A stretch of 64,000 nt of DNA from Amoebidium appalachense (lineage: Eukaryota > Ichthyosporea): NCBI GenBank assembly GCA_963693365.1, contig CAVNZM010000001.1:17422001-17486000 (forward strand). The letters are read 5' to 3'. The notes beneath the pieces were generated by a model. That model was given only the letters and a program-made list of their open reading frames with translations, had not been told where the DNA came from and did not search any database. Within the stretch, counting starts at the first letter, position 1; each line of letters begins with the position of its first letter. Below are positions 1 through 22,139 of this stretch, one piece after another. The translations under genes were made by a program, and so were the position numbers.

Positions 1-36
1 GCGTGCAGGAGGGAGGGGGGAGGGGGGGGGGGGGGG

Positions 37-98
<62 letters not shown>

Positions 99-105
99 TA
101 TATAT

Positions 106-145
<40 letters not shown>

Positions 146-300
146 TGGGAGGGAGGGAGGGAGAAAAAGAAGGGGGGGGGGGGGGGGGGGGGGGGGGGGG
201 AGGGGGAGGAACAGAAGGGGAGAGGGGGGAGGGAGAAGAAGGGAGGAAGGGAAGAGGGTGGGGCAGGGGGACAGGGGTGGAGAAGCGATCAGCAACTGAG
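1..300. repeat. (GA)n and poly-G tracts in a glycogen synthase intron
   Basis: Purine-only sequence with runs of G, then (GA)n at about 40-141 interrupted by a short TATATATA, then a second G-run at about 173-200. No exon of the minus-strand gene could be found here. The next 400 bases (300-700) are also non-coding, with a C-run at about 511-537. Confidence 0.9.
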
Positions 301-507
301 GCCTAAATCAAGAATCTTTAAAACATTTCAGGCCGCAAGCACATAAGAAAAGACGAATGGAGTGCCACGTGTCGATGGTTTGATATTCACTTTCAAAAGA
401 TTTGAGGAATGGGTGATGGCTACATAAAAGCAGCCTTCAATCAACGACAGAAGATGAAACTCATGATGGCATTGTGATGAGATCATGATACAAAGAAAGC
501 AGAGTAT

Positions 508-538
<31 letters not shown>

Positions 539-728
539 CGGGCTTTGCCTATTATGAGTGGCTGAATGCTGTGAGAGAGAGAGAAAGAGAGCAAGACGTA
601 CGTGTATGCATGTAATGTGCTGTGTGTACATGCGCACAAGGGCTCATGGGATTTTTTTTTCTTTCCCGACATTGTTGTTATTACTGTGTGTGTTGGGCGG
701 GGGGAGGGGAGGGCGCGGGGGGGGGGGG

Positions 729-922
729 TTTTGAATGCGGAACACGGTACAAAGTACGCATACACGACGAGAAGCATGGTGCAGGACACATGCAAAGGCA
801 AACATTCAAGTATGCAACATCAGCCATGTGCACAGTATGCGTCATAAGCAGAGCCCATCCTCAGGGAGGACCCAAGTCATCAATTGCGTCTGAGTTTCGA
901 CCCCTTAGCCCGCGTATATACG
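729..922 (+). repeat. Dispersed repeat element, copy 1
   Basis: A roughly 190-base low-GC block between two G-runs. It begins near TTTTGAATGCGG and contains AGCAGAGCCCATCCTCAGGG, then a tract ending in GCGTATATACGA. The same sequence recurs on the plus strand at 6906-7042 and, inverted, twice at 50.8-51.6 kb; weaker relatives lie near 4360 and perhaps 62700. It sits in an intron of the glycogen synthase gene and has no credible coding frame. Confidence 0.8.
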
Positions 923-947
923 AGGGGGGGGGGGGGGGGGTAGTTAC

Positions 948-10518
<9,571 letters not shown>

Positions 10519-11940
10519 TTTCTGCCTGACCACCCGCCCGTCCCACAAGACGTCTTGTTAGATGAAGCGACAGACTGGGCGCTAGTGAAAAAGGCGTTAG
10601 TTCGAACACTATACATCTTTCGGGCAGTATAAGATAAATTATGGGGATCATGAAGGCAAATACAAGAAAATGGGGATCAATGCCCACTGCACATACCCTA
10701 TCTGCCGTTAGTGACAGCTTGCTAGAGTGCAGGCATAGCTGCACAGGCGAGTTCACAAAGGTACACACGGTAAACTACAATTATTCGCAATTAGCACTTC
10801 CATGAGTTGAAGGAGACGCCAGTGTGCTCTGCCTCAGGCGTGTGTTCACAAGCCAAAACCTGCAAACATTCAGGACGTAAGTGTGCACCCTGGGGAGTGC
10901 TATGTGCCCCATTCTTTACAACCACCCACCTTGTCTACGCGGACAGCCAGAAGACGTGTTTTTATAGCCCCTTATGTAACCCTCGCTCTGACCAACCACT
11001 GTAGGCTACCCTGGACCGTGCACAAAGATTCAGCAAATAATGGCTTCCTGTTGACTCAGTTGAAGTGTTGAGGACTCAATGAGGAGGCGGTGCTTGCTTG
11101 TTGGCGAGCCGGGCCCGGTCCTGGTCCGGCCCGCCGTTCAGTCGCCCCGCCATATGCCACCAGCCCGGGCCCCTAGTTAGCCCGCTTTTTCGATCCAGTC
11201 CTACCATATATGGTGGACCTTGCGCCCTTATATGGGTAAGCCCGATCTTGAGATCCAATCAAATAGATTCAAAAAAATTACCTTTTTCGGATGCGAATCA
11301 GAAAAATGATCCAGAAACGGTTTGGGCCAACATCTTGCGTCCCCAGTAACCCGTGGGCCGCGAACTATTTTTACTGGCATTTGACTCAGAATGAATCAGA
11401 GCTAACCGTGGGGGGTTTACGCTGTTTACTCGAGGCAAAGAGAACCAGTCTCAGGTATGGGGGGGGGGGTTTTGCTCGGAATATCCCCTCAGCTAGCAGA
11501 AGTCCAACGGTTAACTTCCTCATGCCTTATTAGGCGACATCAAAACACACAATAACCAGAAACACACTAACAACAGCAACAATAATGTACAGGGGATACA
11601 TAGATTATATAATTTAAAATAAACTTCCATAAATTATTGATTGTATTAAGTAACTTTTCACTGACATGACAATTGCTCAATAAATGCAACCTGTTAGCTA
11701 ATGTATTAGAACCGGAGGTTATTGGCGGTTTTATTCTCTTTTCTTCATCTCTTCCTCAATATATCCGTTTTAAGATGACTATCCTAGATCACCTTATTAA
11801 TGCTGCACAGTATGATATTGTGATCCGGTGCCTTAACTTTCTGTCGGAGCTACCGATGCTAGCATCTGCTTACCCATAATATGTAATAGGGGTGTCAGAT
11901 CCTACGATGGCGCTCATTGTTGCCTAGCATGTACATATGT
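10519..11940. other. Intergenic region upstream of glycogen synthase
   Basis: Fairly ordinary sequence without long microsatellites, presumably holding the minus-strand glycogen synthase promoter and the plus-strand promoter of the next gene. Apart from the dispersed block at 11410-11492 I see nothing definite. Short open frames near 11100-11350 and 11775-11879 look like chance. Confidence 0.5.
11410..11492 (+). repeat. Dispersed 80-base block, copy 1
   Basis: GGGGTTTACGCTGTTTACTC, then CGAGGCAAAGAG, CTCAGGTATGGGG and TTTTGCTCGGAATATCCCCT. The reverse complement of nearly the same block is at 59435-59514, the main differences being in homopolymer length. Neither copy lies inside a recognised gene. 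Confidence 0.8.
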
Positions 11941-11952
11941 CACTGGCTGCAT

Positions 11953-12028
11953 TTGATTGGCTGTGCTGGAAAACGCAGTAGGCCGTCGAATGTGGCTGGG
12001 CCTCCGGCAATGTCCACGCAATAAAAAG
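11953..12028 (+). promoter_or_regulatory. Possible promoter: inverted CCAAT box and A/T-rich box
   Basis: TTTGATTGGCTG at about 11951-11962 is an inverted CCAAT motif; GCAATAAAAAG at about 12019 may act as a TATA-like box. The proposed start codon of the downstream gene is at 12059. The same GATTGG motif occurs upstream of both RNase T2 genes. Confidence 0.35.
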
Positions 12029-12058
12029 TGTGTAAACCCCTCCTATGAAAACCACAGA

Positions 12059-12415
12059 ATGGCCGACGACGAACAAACCAAGCACCCAACCAGCTGCAGC
12101 CACTGGCTGCGATTTATTTGGCAGCTGATGCAATCCGTGATTCACGCCGGCCATGTGGATTACAACATTGACACACAGGCCGGCCGTTTTTACACGGCTG
12201 GCAACAGAAAAAATGTTGTGTTTCCGGTGCGCCAGCAAGCAACGTTGGCCTTAACAGACCAACGCCTTGCCTGGCCAATTCGCCCCAGCGGTGTACCAAG
12301 TGCCTCAATTATTCTGGCCCCGCCTGGTGCTCTACAGGCCGTGAGTTTTGACAGCGCAATGGGTGAGCCCATCGCCACATACATGGTGACAGTGGTACGT
12401 TTAATATTAACCCAC

Positions 12416-12475
<60 letters not shown>

Positions 12476-12516
12476 ACTACCGTTTCCGCGCCGCCCCCCC
12501 CCCCCCCCCCCCCCTC

Positions 12517-12553
<37 letters not shown>

Positions 12554-13238
12554 CACACTACCGTTTCCGCGCCTCCCCCCCCCTCCCCCCCCCCCCCCCC
12601 CCTTTCCCTTCCCCCTCTTTACACCCCCCCCCCCCCCTCCCCTCCCGCGCCCGGAATAGGAGGGGGTGTGGGGGAAGATATAGTTGGGGCCATTGGGGAA
12701 TGGTAAATGCGGTGGGGATTTAAAAAAAGGTTACGGATCGTGTGTGTGTGTGTGCGTGCGTGCGTGTGTGTGTGTGTGTGTGTGTGTGGGGGGGGGGGGG
12801 GGTGGGTGGGTGGGTGGGTGGGTGGGTGTGTATGTGTGTGTGGGTGTGTCTGTGTGTATGTAAGAGAGTGTTTGTGTGTTAGTTTGGTTAAAGTGTGTGT
12901 CTGTGTGGGTGTGGGTGTGTGCGAGTGTGTGTGTGTGTGAGTGAATGTGTGTGTGTGTGTGTGTGTGTGTGATGTGTATACTATGTATGTGTGTGTGGGT
13001 GGGAATAGGAGGGGGTGTGGGGGAAGATATAGTTGGGGCCATTGGGGGAATGGTAAATGCGGTGGGGATATAAAAAAAGGGTACGGTTAGTGTGTGCGTG
13101 TGTGCGCGCGCGCGTGTGTGTATGTGTGTGTGGGTGTGTCTGTGTGTATGTAAGAGAGTGTGTGTGTGTTAGTTTGGTTAAACTGTGTGTCTGTGTGTGT
13201 GTGTGTGAGTGTGTGCCAGTGTGTGTGTGAGTGAGTGA

Positions 13239-13270
<32 letters not shown>

Positions 13271-13346
13271 ATGTATGTGTGTGTAGGTGAGTCTGTGTGT
13301 ATGTAAGAGAGTGTGTGTGTTAGTTTGGTTACAGTGTGTGTCTGTG

Positions 13347-13397
<51 letters not shown>

Positions 13398-13796
13398 GTG
13401 GTTGTGTGTGTGTGTGTGTATGTGCATGTGTGTGTGTGTTTCCCCTCACCCTCTCCCCTTTGCTTTTTTCCCCCTTCTCTCTATACCCTTTCACCCACCT
13501 ATCTGGCCTCACTATAATGTTCCCCCTCCCAACATTATTACCGCCTTCCACACCTATACTCTACAACCCCCCCCCCCCCCCCTCCCGGCCACACAGAAAA
13601 CTCACCCACATTATTCACCTTCATTTCCCCCCCCCCCTCCCCTCCCTCCCCCCTCTTTTGCCCCCACTACCAGTAGGGAAACAAAAGAAAACACACACAC
13701 AAAAACAAATTCCCACACACACACACTCACACGTCACACACTCCCGAACACACACACACACACACACAATCATACACACACACACACTGTCACCAA

Positions 13797-13887
<91 letters not shown>

Positions 13888-14457
13888 CAGTAATCTGTTG
13901 TTAACCCCACCCCATTACTTATGCCCCAGTGCCCCACAATTATATTTTCCCCCACATCCCTACCTTTTCAAGTTACTCCCTCCCCCCCCCCCCCCCCCCT
14001 CCCCACCCTTCATTACCTTTGCCATTCACTCCCACCCACGCAACCCCCAAAACACAATCCTCCCCTACCTTCCCTTTATCACCAATCACTACAGGAAAAT
14101 AGCCTGTACCAGGCAGTGGCTGCCAATTGGACGCAGATCACCGAAGTTATCTCTGCCAACTTCGCCAACGGCAACTTCCTTGCCAATCCACCCGTCCCTG
14201 CAATCCCCCCTGCATTCAGTTACCCCATCATTACACCATTGGCAGCCAACGACCAAGACGACTTCAAGAAGGCCACATTTCGCCTGGACCGCAACATGGA
14301 GGTTAAGGTCACTCTTCAGGGCGGGCAGACAGACATGAACACCTTTCAAGATGTTTGCGGGTTCATGTCTGGGCTCACTAACTTCCGGAACCTACCAAAT
14401 GTTGATATGGCCGTTCAGATTACCGGTATCCGGATGACACGTATGTATATTGCTTAA
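12059..14457 (+). CDS. Unidentified two-exon protein, 232 residues
   Basis: Exons 12059-12394 and 14095-14457, joined in phase 0 across GTACGT and CACTACAG, give a 232-residue protein beginning [17 protein letters not shown] and ending [11 protein letters not shown] do not recognise the family. There is no signal peptide and no clear membrane segment. The second exon is compositionally normal, with segments such as [19 protein letters not shown] and [19 protein letters not shown], unlike the repeat-derived frames around it. The intron is 1.7 kb of C-runs and (GT/CA) repeats. The start rests on the first ATG after an in-frame open stretch; the frame stays open upstream to about 11957, so an earlier start is possible. 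That both exons belong to one gene is inferred from phase and adjacency. Confidence 0.65.
12654..13440 (+). repeat. Direct tandem repeats in the intron of the unidentified gene
   Basis: A block of about 90 bases starting AATAGGAGGGGGTGTGGGGG is present at about 12654 and again at about 13005, nearly identical. The following (GT)-rich stretch with GTATGTAAGAGAGTG and TTAGTTTGGTTA is repeated three times (about 12855, 13147 and 13300). Replication slippage or unequal exchange in (GT)n is the likely origin. Confidence 0.85.
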
Positions 14458-15473
14458 ACCATTCCCTACCCCACTCCCCCACATCCCCCCCCCCCCCCCC
14501 CCCCCCCCCCTCCCTGTACCCAATCTCTCACCCTTTTGCCCAACCCACCCTTTACCCACCCACATGTGTCCCACCCCCACCAATGCCCATCCCCCACCCC
14601 TTTCCCACGGACTCCCCCCCCCCCCCCCCCCCCCCCCCTCCCTGGTATCTGGTATAAAAATATAGTGAGAACTATAACTGTTATTAAAATCGACGCAGTG
14701 TACTGGGTTCAAATCATGTGCATTTGTTTTTTTTTGTTTTCTCTCTCTCTCTCCTCCCCCCCCCCCCTTCTCCCCCCCCTCTCTCTCGCTCTCTCTCTCT
14801 CTCCTCCCCCCTCCCCTTCTTCGCACCTGCCCCTCTTCCCCCTCCCCCCTCTCTCCCCTCCCCCCCCCCCCCCCCTCGACTCTTTCTCTGTCTCCCGTTC
14901 TCTATTTTTTTGAACGTCACTGAGGCTCTCTATCGGGCGACGATGAGATTCTGAAGACCACTATATCTCTCAAATCCTTCTTCAGATTGTCTCTATCTAC
15001 TACTGTCCTCCCCCTCCCCTCCTCCCCCCCCCGACACACACACACACCCGCGTGCGGGAGGGATGGAGGGAGGGGGGAGGGAGGGGGGGAGTAGGGCTGG
15101 ACCGAAGTCCGGGGGGGGGGGGGAAGGGAGGGGCAGAAGAGGGAGGGGGAGAAGGGGGCGAAAGGGGGGGCGGGGCATGGGGGCTGGGGGGGGGGGGGGG
15201 GGGGGGGGGGTTGTAGGGGGGAGGGAGGGGACGGTGGAGCTGGGTACCGACTGTGTGTGGGCGAAAAAACTTGAAGCATAGCCTGTTGCCATGTGGTGCA
15301 CGGGTGGTGGATGATGAGTGGCTGGTCCATCAGGATGGGTGGGTTTTGGGTGGATGTCGGGCCCGAGCACGAGTTTTTTCCCTGTCTATGTCGCTCTCAC
15401 CTTTTTCTGGCCAGGACGGAATTTTTTCGGAATTCCGTCCTGGCCAGAAAAAGATGTGTGTGTGTGTCTGTGG

Positions 15474-15520
<47 letters not shown>

Positions 15521-15972
15521 TGTGTGTGTGTGTGTGTGTATGTGTGTGTGTGTGTGCGCGCGCACGCGAGTGTTTTTTTGTGTTTTTGTTTTTTTGTTTT
15601 TTTCTTTTTTTCTTTTTTGGGGGGGGGGGGGGGGGGGGGGGGGGACGGACGGTAGAGGCTTCGTTTATATCATATTTTATTTAAAAGTGTCACCCATATG
15701 TGTTGTTGATGGCCGGGCACCCGTTCTGAGCTTTGAAGACACACTGACCAGCAGGTGTCCACATGGCACGGCTCAATGTCAGCATGGTGAGAAGACTGTG
15801 CCAAAATATGTCTTGTGTGTTAAATCCACCCCAAAAACATGAATGACCAGGACAGTTCGAATCCTTGTCTTGGCAAGATTTTGTCGTACTATATAGTAAC
15901 TTAATATCAAGTTTTTAGCCTACTAGGGCCCATCGCACAGGCACACGTGCATGAAGCATGCATGCACATGAC
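14458..15972. other. Repeat-rich intergenic region between two 3' ends
   Basis: Lies between the 3' end of the plus-strand unidentified gene and the 3' end of RNase T2 copy A. It contains C-runs and (CT)n to about 14900, purine/G-rich sequence at 15050-15230, a 23-base hairpin at 15401-15453, (GT)n at 15451-15570 and a T-then-G homopolymer junction at 15590-15644. Position 15734-15754 carries sequence shared with the 3' flank of RNase T2 copy B. I see no gene. Confidence 0.6.
15401..15453. repeat. Perfect 23-base hairpin
   Basis: CTTTTTCTGGCCAGGACGGA (15401 on) is followed, after the 7-base loop TTTTCGG, by its exact reverse complement ending in TGGCCAGAAAAAG at 15453. There is no T-run terminator context and no adjacent gene start. 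It may be a tiny foldback element or an RNA hairpin. Confidence 0.85.
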
Positions 15973-16889
15973 TTAGAGGCTCCAGTTGATGACGGCACCC
16001 ACGGCCACATAGCCGGTAGCAGCCTCGGCCTCGCGGATCTGGCGCATGGTGACCCCCATGAAGCACTCCTTGTCCTTGCCCTTGCAGGCACCCTCAATCG
16101 TGCCATCTGCAAGGAGGTTCTCCAGCAGAGCAACACTGGTGTTGAAGTAGTGCGCCTGGTCACGCACAATGCCGGCCGCAAGCATGCAGGTGCCGTGCTT
16201 CTCCCATTCGTGGCGCCAGAAGTAGTCCTGCCCACAGCCCTCTGTCTTGCAGGTAGGCCAGAACTGCAGGAACGGATGCACATGTCAGCTAAACGTGAGG
16301 CCCTTCGATACCAAAGGCACATCAACTGTAAATAACTTAGGCAGCTAACATATGTACTAGTAACCTGGACATACATAGGATGGTTGACTTGTCCCACTGG
16401 GAAGGGGGCTATTGAAGGCTGGAAGTACACGTACGTACGCAGGCACAGAGCTCAAGCTGCAGGCGTGCGGCTAAGTTGTGATAGTGGATGATTTACCTTC
16501 AGGAGCCGCTCATGCAAAGGAACAAGTGCCTCGGGCTTGTATGTCTCCACACCGTCCTGGCCGGGGCGAGCACACAGGCAAGGATAGCCGCCCATGGCGT
16601 AATCGGGCCACAGACCGTGCACGGTCCACTGGGATGTGGGCGTGCATTTGGACAGGGCAAACGTGTAGCTCATTTCGCTATTGGGGCCCATGCCGCACGT
16701 ATGGCACCCAGCAAACTTCTTGGAGTCGCAGGCCATGGCCGTAGGGCAGCTGGTGGCATTCACACCAATGGGCGGCAGCAGGGTGGGTGCTGGCGCACTG
16801 GTGGGCAAAGAGAGGGCCGAGGGCAAATTTGAAAGGGAAATGGCCCCACCAACACCAAGGCAGGCGAATGCAAGCGTGTTCATCGACAT
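15973..16889 (-). CDS. RNASET2: Secreted ribonuclease T2, copy A
   Basis: Acid endoribonuclease family that cuts RNA through a 2',3'-cyclic phosphate, normally in the lysosome/vacuole or secreted. Exons 16889-16497 and 16263-15973, joined in phase 0 with a GTAAAT donor and CTGCAG acceptor, encode 227 residues. The N-terminus (LAFACLGVGGAISL) looks like a signal peptide. Conserved site CAS I is WTVHGLWPDY with catalytic His91; CAS II is HEWEKHGTC with Glu150, Lys153 and His154. Multiple cysteines fit the family's disulphides. Length is typical. Copy B at 31843-32929 has the same intron position. The second exons of the two genes share a run of roughly 150 bases in which I see no differences, which points to recent duplication or gene conversion. 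Identification rests on both catalytic motifs and is secure. Confidence 0.95.
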
Positions 16890-17020
16890 TTTCTTTCGAG
16901 TTAGATACAGAATTGAGTCTGTTGATTATTAGTTGCTACCGTTCGGCACGCGCAACGCTTTGAAACTTATTACTGTGTGGCTTGCGGCTTTGGCGTCTTA
17001 GTTGTTTCTGGGCTCTCTGT

Positions 17021-17060
17021 TTATATACCAGCCGGCAAATGGCAGGCTGTGTTTGATTGG
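17021..17060 (-). promoter_or_regulatory. Promoter of RNase T2 copy A: TATA and CCAAT boxes
   Basis: Read on the minus strand, GCCAATCAAAC (complement of 17051-17061) is followed by GGTATATAAAC (complement of about 17019-17029), about 135 bases before the start codon. Copy B has the same arrangement at 33091-33143, which supports a real promoter. Confidence 0.55.
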
Positions 17061-17363
17061 CTTATAAATAATGATAACAACTGGTCCGATTGGATGATCC
17101 GGAAAAGTAATAAATTAATAATTTATATAATATCCAGTCAATGGATCCCCCGAAACCCCCCATTGGGTCATTGTGGCGCGGTGATGTAACTGCGCATGCG
17201 GTCTTTAGAGTCTCAGACTCTTGCATCATATGTGTGCATGTAGCTAGTCAGAGGCAAAAAAAATTGATTGTTTTTTGTTTTGAAGGTGGTCAACACGGCT
17301 CAGTTTTCTTTCCAAACACAACTTTCTTTCAACACTTCCTCTCCGCTGCGGATCACAGGATCG

Positions 17364-17519
17364 ATGAATATGGTAAATTATACGTTAGGCGGGGGCTCTT
17401 ACAGCTCTTACACATGGCCTCTGGGCCAGGCTCTGGCGGCCTTCCAGGATTATTTGACTCAACGTCCTTTCAGATCTAGCTTTTTAAAAAACATATTTCA
17501 GGCTGATATGTATTTGTAA
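17364..17519 (+). CDS. Possible small hypothetical protein, 51 residues
   Basis: ATG frame starting MNMVNYTLGGGSYSSYTWPL and ending QADMYL before a TAA. It has no repeat bias and no recognisable domain. The frame is also open upstream, so it could equally be part of an exon. Weak call, listed only because its composition differs from the surrounding artefact frames. Confidence 0.2.
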   Translation: MNMVNYTLGGGSYSSYTWPLGQALAAFQDYLTQRPFRSSFLKNIFQADMYL

Positions 17520-17778
17520 CCGCAATGTTTTTGAGTTAACACCAGGTAGGGCCTAGGTTCCAAGTACTGATTTTTGAACTTTAAAGTATATACTGGAAAA
17601 TCAGAAACACCGCCTGCTCGTAGGAGTTTTTAGGGATCCAAGTAATTTTGCTGCACCAATCAAACTGAGAAATAGATTTTCTCTAATTTCTGATAGGTGG
17701 ATACTCTTGAGATCGATCATTCGAATAGATCTTTGAAGTTCGAACTTCGAAGTTCCGGGTCGAACATCTGCTCCAAGA

Positions 17779-17779
17779 T

Positions 17780-17825
<46 letters not shown>

Positions 17826-17861
17826 AGGGGGGAAAAAAAAAAAAAAAAAAAAAAAAAAAAG
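17779..17861 (+). repeat. Poly-G to poly-A homopolymer junction
   Basis: About 46 consecutive G followed by AAGGGGGG and then about 27 consecutive A. Similar G/A or C/A homopolymer junctions occur at 21788-21831, 22100-22154, 59217-59321 and 63099-63150. Confidence 0.95.
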
Positions 17862-18035
17862 AAAAGAAATGAAAAAAAACGTATTTGCATCATTTATGTA
17901 CTGTACATCAATACGCTGATAACTCTTTCTCTCTGTTTTTCGTTCCAACTATTTAGTGGCTTTGTATGCACACTGGCACTCACTGGACCATATGGCCGGG
18001 GCCTTCGAATATAGTGTGTGTATGTGTGTGTGTGT

Positions 18036-18071
<36 letters not shown>

Positions 18072-19469
18072 TGCAATAAGTGTACGGTGCAGTACGGTGG
18101 TGTGTCGGTTGTCTGCGTGTGTACTAAAGCGTGATGTAGGGATCTATACCCCCCTCCCCCCCCCCCCCCCCCCCCCCTAACCCCACCCACACACGCACCC
18201 AGGCCACTGCCTGCGGACCCTTTCCCTGAATATGTGCCCCGCTCAAATGCACGCACTTACGAATGATGATATATAGACTGTAGTAGCACATTATTGCCAC
18301 AGCCTGGATTCCAATGTAGCTTTGGGTGCATATATACAGTAGCGGCTAATTCATTCTTCTGATCGTCCCCGGCGCTATGTGGTATGCAAATCGATTTTGT
18401 GTCTTGCTACCCCATAGCGGGTCCCCCTCTTCTCAAAGTTTGCGTCTCTTTCTGCCACACTCCACCGGCGGCTGGTGCTGGCCTTCCCATCACCGCCTAC
18501 TTTACCTACTAGTAAAGGATAGAGCCCCGACCCTTTCAGTCAGGCGGGCGGCCCGTGGGGGCAAGCGAAGAAGAGAAGATTCTCAGAAGAACTGGGCAAC
18601 AGGAACTACATAACACTGTGTGTCTGGCAAACACGTTTGTACAAAACACAATGTGCACACATCAGACCTAGAGCCACCCACCTTTTCCACCCCGGTTGGT
18701 TTTGAAGCACTCGAAGCAAGAGGAAGAGACATCCTGGGAGCTGGGAGACGGTATTACATTGTAAATGTGCGCTTGTTTTAGAATGACTGAAGAAGGAAGA
18801 AGTGGCTGTGAAAGCTGGCTGCCAGCTGCAACATTCACGTGCACATGATGATCTATTCTTGCGTGGCAAAACACCTTCTGATTGGTTAACATGAAACTGC
18901 AAATAAAACTTGTTAACCAATAGAAAGTCATAACCCTTAGAACGGGCATTCTTGAATTTCAGTTATTTGATTCGAGTGCATCATGGGCACCCCGCCGCAC
19001 TGCCAGCTACTGCCACGCCCGCCGTCACGAACACTATTATTTAGTGCTATAGCCTAGGGAGAGCCCCGGAGTGGAAGTGCTGTTTGTTATCGAGGTAAAT
19101 GTGAGGCATAAATCACGTTTTGACACCATTAAAACAGTATTTTCACCTAAATATAAGAAGGCACTGGCCCGTTCCCGTGGCCCGTTTTGCCGGTGGCCAC
19201 CTAGTGATAAGGTGGCGCACATTGCTCCATAGATCGTCCCTGCTGCTTGGCCAACTTCGCATCATTCTGACGTCATACTAAGTTGATTACAGGGCCACTG
19301 CAGCCACGTCAAAGCGGCCAGATACGAGCCACCATTTCATTTTTCTGAGTTAGCGCGGCTGTGTTTCGCTTTCAACATCAAACCATCCTAATCACCCATC
19401 TCAAACCCATCACAATTGTTGTGTAGGCTTCAAAGAGACTGTTTTTGGGTGCTCACAACTTGAGTAAGA

Positions 19470-20263
19470 ATGGGGCGAGAGGCAAGGAGGAAGAATGAGG
19501 AGCGAAGCCGTTCAGGTGCGTGGAGACGTGCCCAAGGGGAAAACACGTATTTGCTTGTGTGTGCAGGGAGAGAGGTTGGTGCCTGTGTGCTAATGTGTGT
19601 ATGTGAGATAACACGTGTGCCTTTCGCGCGGCCTTTTGCGTATGAAGTTATTTGTGTGTGGGTGCACTCGTGCCTACGTGGTTGTACGCGTGCGTGATTG
19701 TGCACGCATGTCTGTGCGATCACCCATCAGTTTTCTGAAGAAATAGGTTGTGTTACTGAGAGGGCCTTGGAGTGGGAGTGAGGAAAGAAGGGAGTGAGAC
19801 AGGGAGAAGAGAGAAAGAGACTAAGACAGAGAGAGAGGGAGAGGGAGATACAACGAGAGATACAGAGAGGCAGGGGGGGGGGGGGGGAGAGGGAGAGGTA
19901 GAGAGGGAGTGAAGGAGGGAGGGAGGGGAGATGGAGAAAGGACACGGAGGGGGGAACGTGAGAGAGAAGGAGAGAGAGAAATGGAAAGAGATCAGAGAAA
20001 GAGGGGAGGGGGGGGCAAGGGGGAAAAGGGAGAGAGAGAAGGGGGGGGGGGGGGGGGGGGGGGGAGGAGGGGGGGGAGAGAGGGAGGGAGGGGGGAGTGG
20101 AAGAGAGGGGTCTGGGGGGACGGGAGGGAGGGGGGAAGAGAGAGCGTGTGAGAGAGTAAGAGAGCGAGCGTGTGAGAGTGACACACACACACGCGCGCGC
20201 ACAAGCGCGCATGCGCACGCACACAGACACACACACAAACATACGCACACACACGCACGCACG

Positions 20264-20294
<31 letters not shown>

Positions 20295-20423
20295 GGAGGG
20301 AGAGAGAGGGAGGGAGAGGGAGAGATATAGAGATAGAGGGAGAGAGAGAGAGAGAGAGATAAGGAGATAGGGAGGGAGAGAGATAGAGAGATATGTATGT
20401 ATATGTATATGTATGTATGTATG

Positions 20424-20494
<71 letters not shown>

Positions 20495-20664
20495 AATAGA
20501 GAGAGCGAGAGGGACAGAGAGAGAGGAGAAAGATGGGATGGAAGAGAGAGGGAGAGAATGGGAGAGGGAGATATAGAGAGGGAGAGGGAGTGAGGAAGAT
20601 GGAGTTAGATAGAAGGGAGAGAGTGTGCGTCTGAGAGAGAGGGCAGAAGGAGCAAGGTGTGTTT

Positions 20665-20722
<58 letters not shown>

Positions 20723-21122
20723 TAGAGAGAGGGGGGAAGGGGAGAGAGAGTGACATACACACACAAACACACAGGCACACACACACAATTCACACTAAGA
20801 CTTACACGACATGCACGCGCACACAGACACATCCTCACCACTTTTCCTCCTCTTTTCACACGCTTATTTTTCGCCCCTCTGTTTGTTTGTTCAACTGCTG
20901 ACCCGAATCGTTCGTGTGGGCTATGCAGGGAGAGCCCAGCGAAAGAAGGGAGATAGAGTAAGTTAACACAACACAGACGTTTGTTTGTTGAGTGTGGGTG
21001 CGTGTGTATTTTTCTATTTATGTGTCCTGGTGTGTATGGTTAGGTTTCCTAAAACAAGCGCGCACACACCAATGAATTATTGCACCGCGTTAAGCTAAAT
21101 CCACACGAAGAATTATGCAGCA

Positions 21123-21170
<48 letters not shown>

Positions 21171-21814
21171 TTGGGGGGGGGGGGGGGGGAGGGGGGAGGG
21201 GGCTGCGGCCCGGGAGAGGTAGGCCAGAAGATGCATAAATGATTCATGAAACCTGTCTTAGGCTACCTAAGGCCCTTGCCTAGTTAGGTGCCATTTTCAT
21301 ACAACGTTGGCTGTGCAGACTATCTGCCACATATCCCATCATTTTCCACACAATGCCGTAAACCTCACTGTTTTCCACAAAAGAGGTATTATACGTGCAC
21401 AAAAGATACATCATGTTGCACGAAATCTGTTATGTCACACCAAATTCATAGAATAGACGTATATCTTATTATTTTTTCATACATGAACCGCTTTTCACTA
21501 CTTTCCATACATGCCCCATTTCTCACTGTTTTCCATACATGCCTCATATTTCGCTATTTTCCATACATGCCGCATATCTCACATATCTCACCAATTTTCG
21601 TGCATTAGAGGTGTATCTCACCCCTATTCTCCCCCCAGTATGATCTGAGCAGAGATGAGGCCAGTAAGTTCAGCAGTCAACTGCAGCCCCTGGGTCTCCG
21701 CCTGAAAGAGGTCTTGGGGGATGGCAATTGCCTTTTTAGGTGAATCTCCCCCCCTCCCCTCCTCCAATATCCCCCCTCCTCGATCACCCCCCCTCCCCCC
21801 CCCCCCCCCCCAAA

Positions 21815-21848
<34 letters not shown>

Positions 21849-22008
21849 CAAAGAAAAAGAAAAAGAAAAAAGACATCCATGCCCCTTCCTGGCCTTTATA
21901 CTGACCACTGCCACTGCTGCTACTATATGCCCCGTGTCTACTTGCCCACCCTTTTGCCTCGAACCATTTGCTATTAGGAAGACCCCCCCCCCCCCCCCCC
22001 CCCCCCCT

Positions 22009-22083
<75 letters not shown>

Positions 22084-22096
22084 CCCACCCTTCCTT

Positions 22097-22139
<43 letters not shown>

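Larger units (their letters stand above)
17061..19469. other. Intergenic region between divergent RNase T2 A and OTUD3
   Basis: Mostly unique sequence with a G-run joined to an A-run (17779-17861) and G-run/C-run blocks near 18035 and 18157. A 51-codon ATG frame at 17364-17519 (MNMVNYTLGGGSYSSYTW...) has normal composition but no other support. No RNA gene recognised. Confidence 0.45.
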
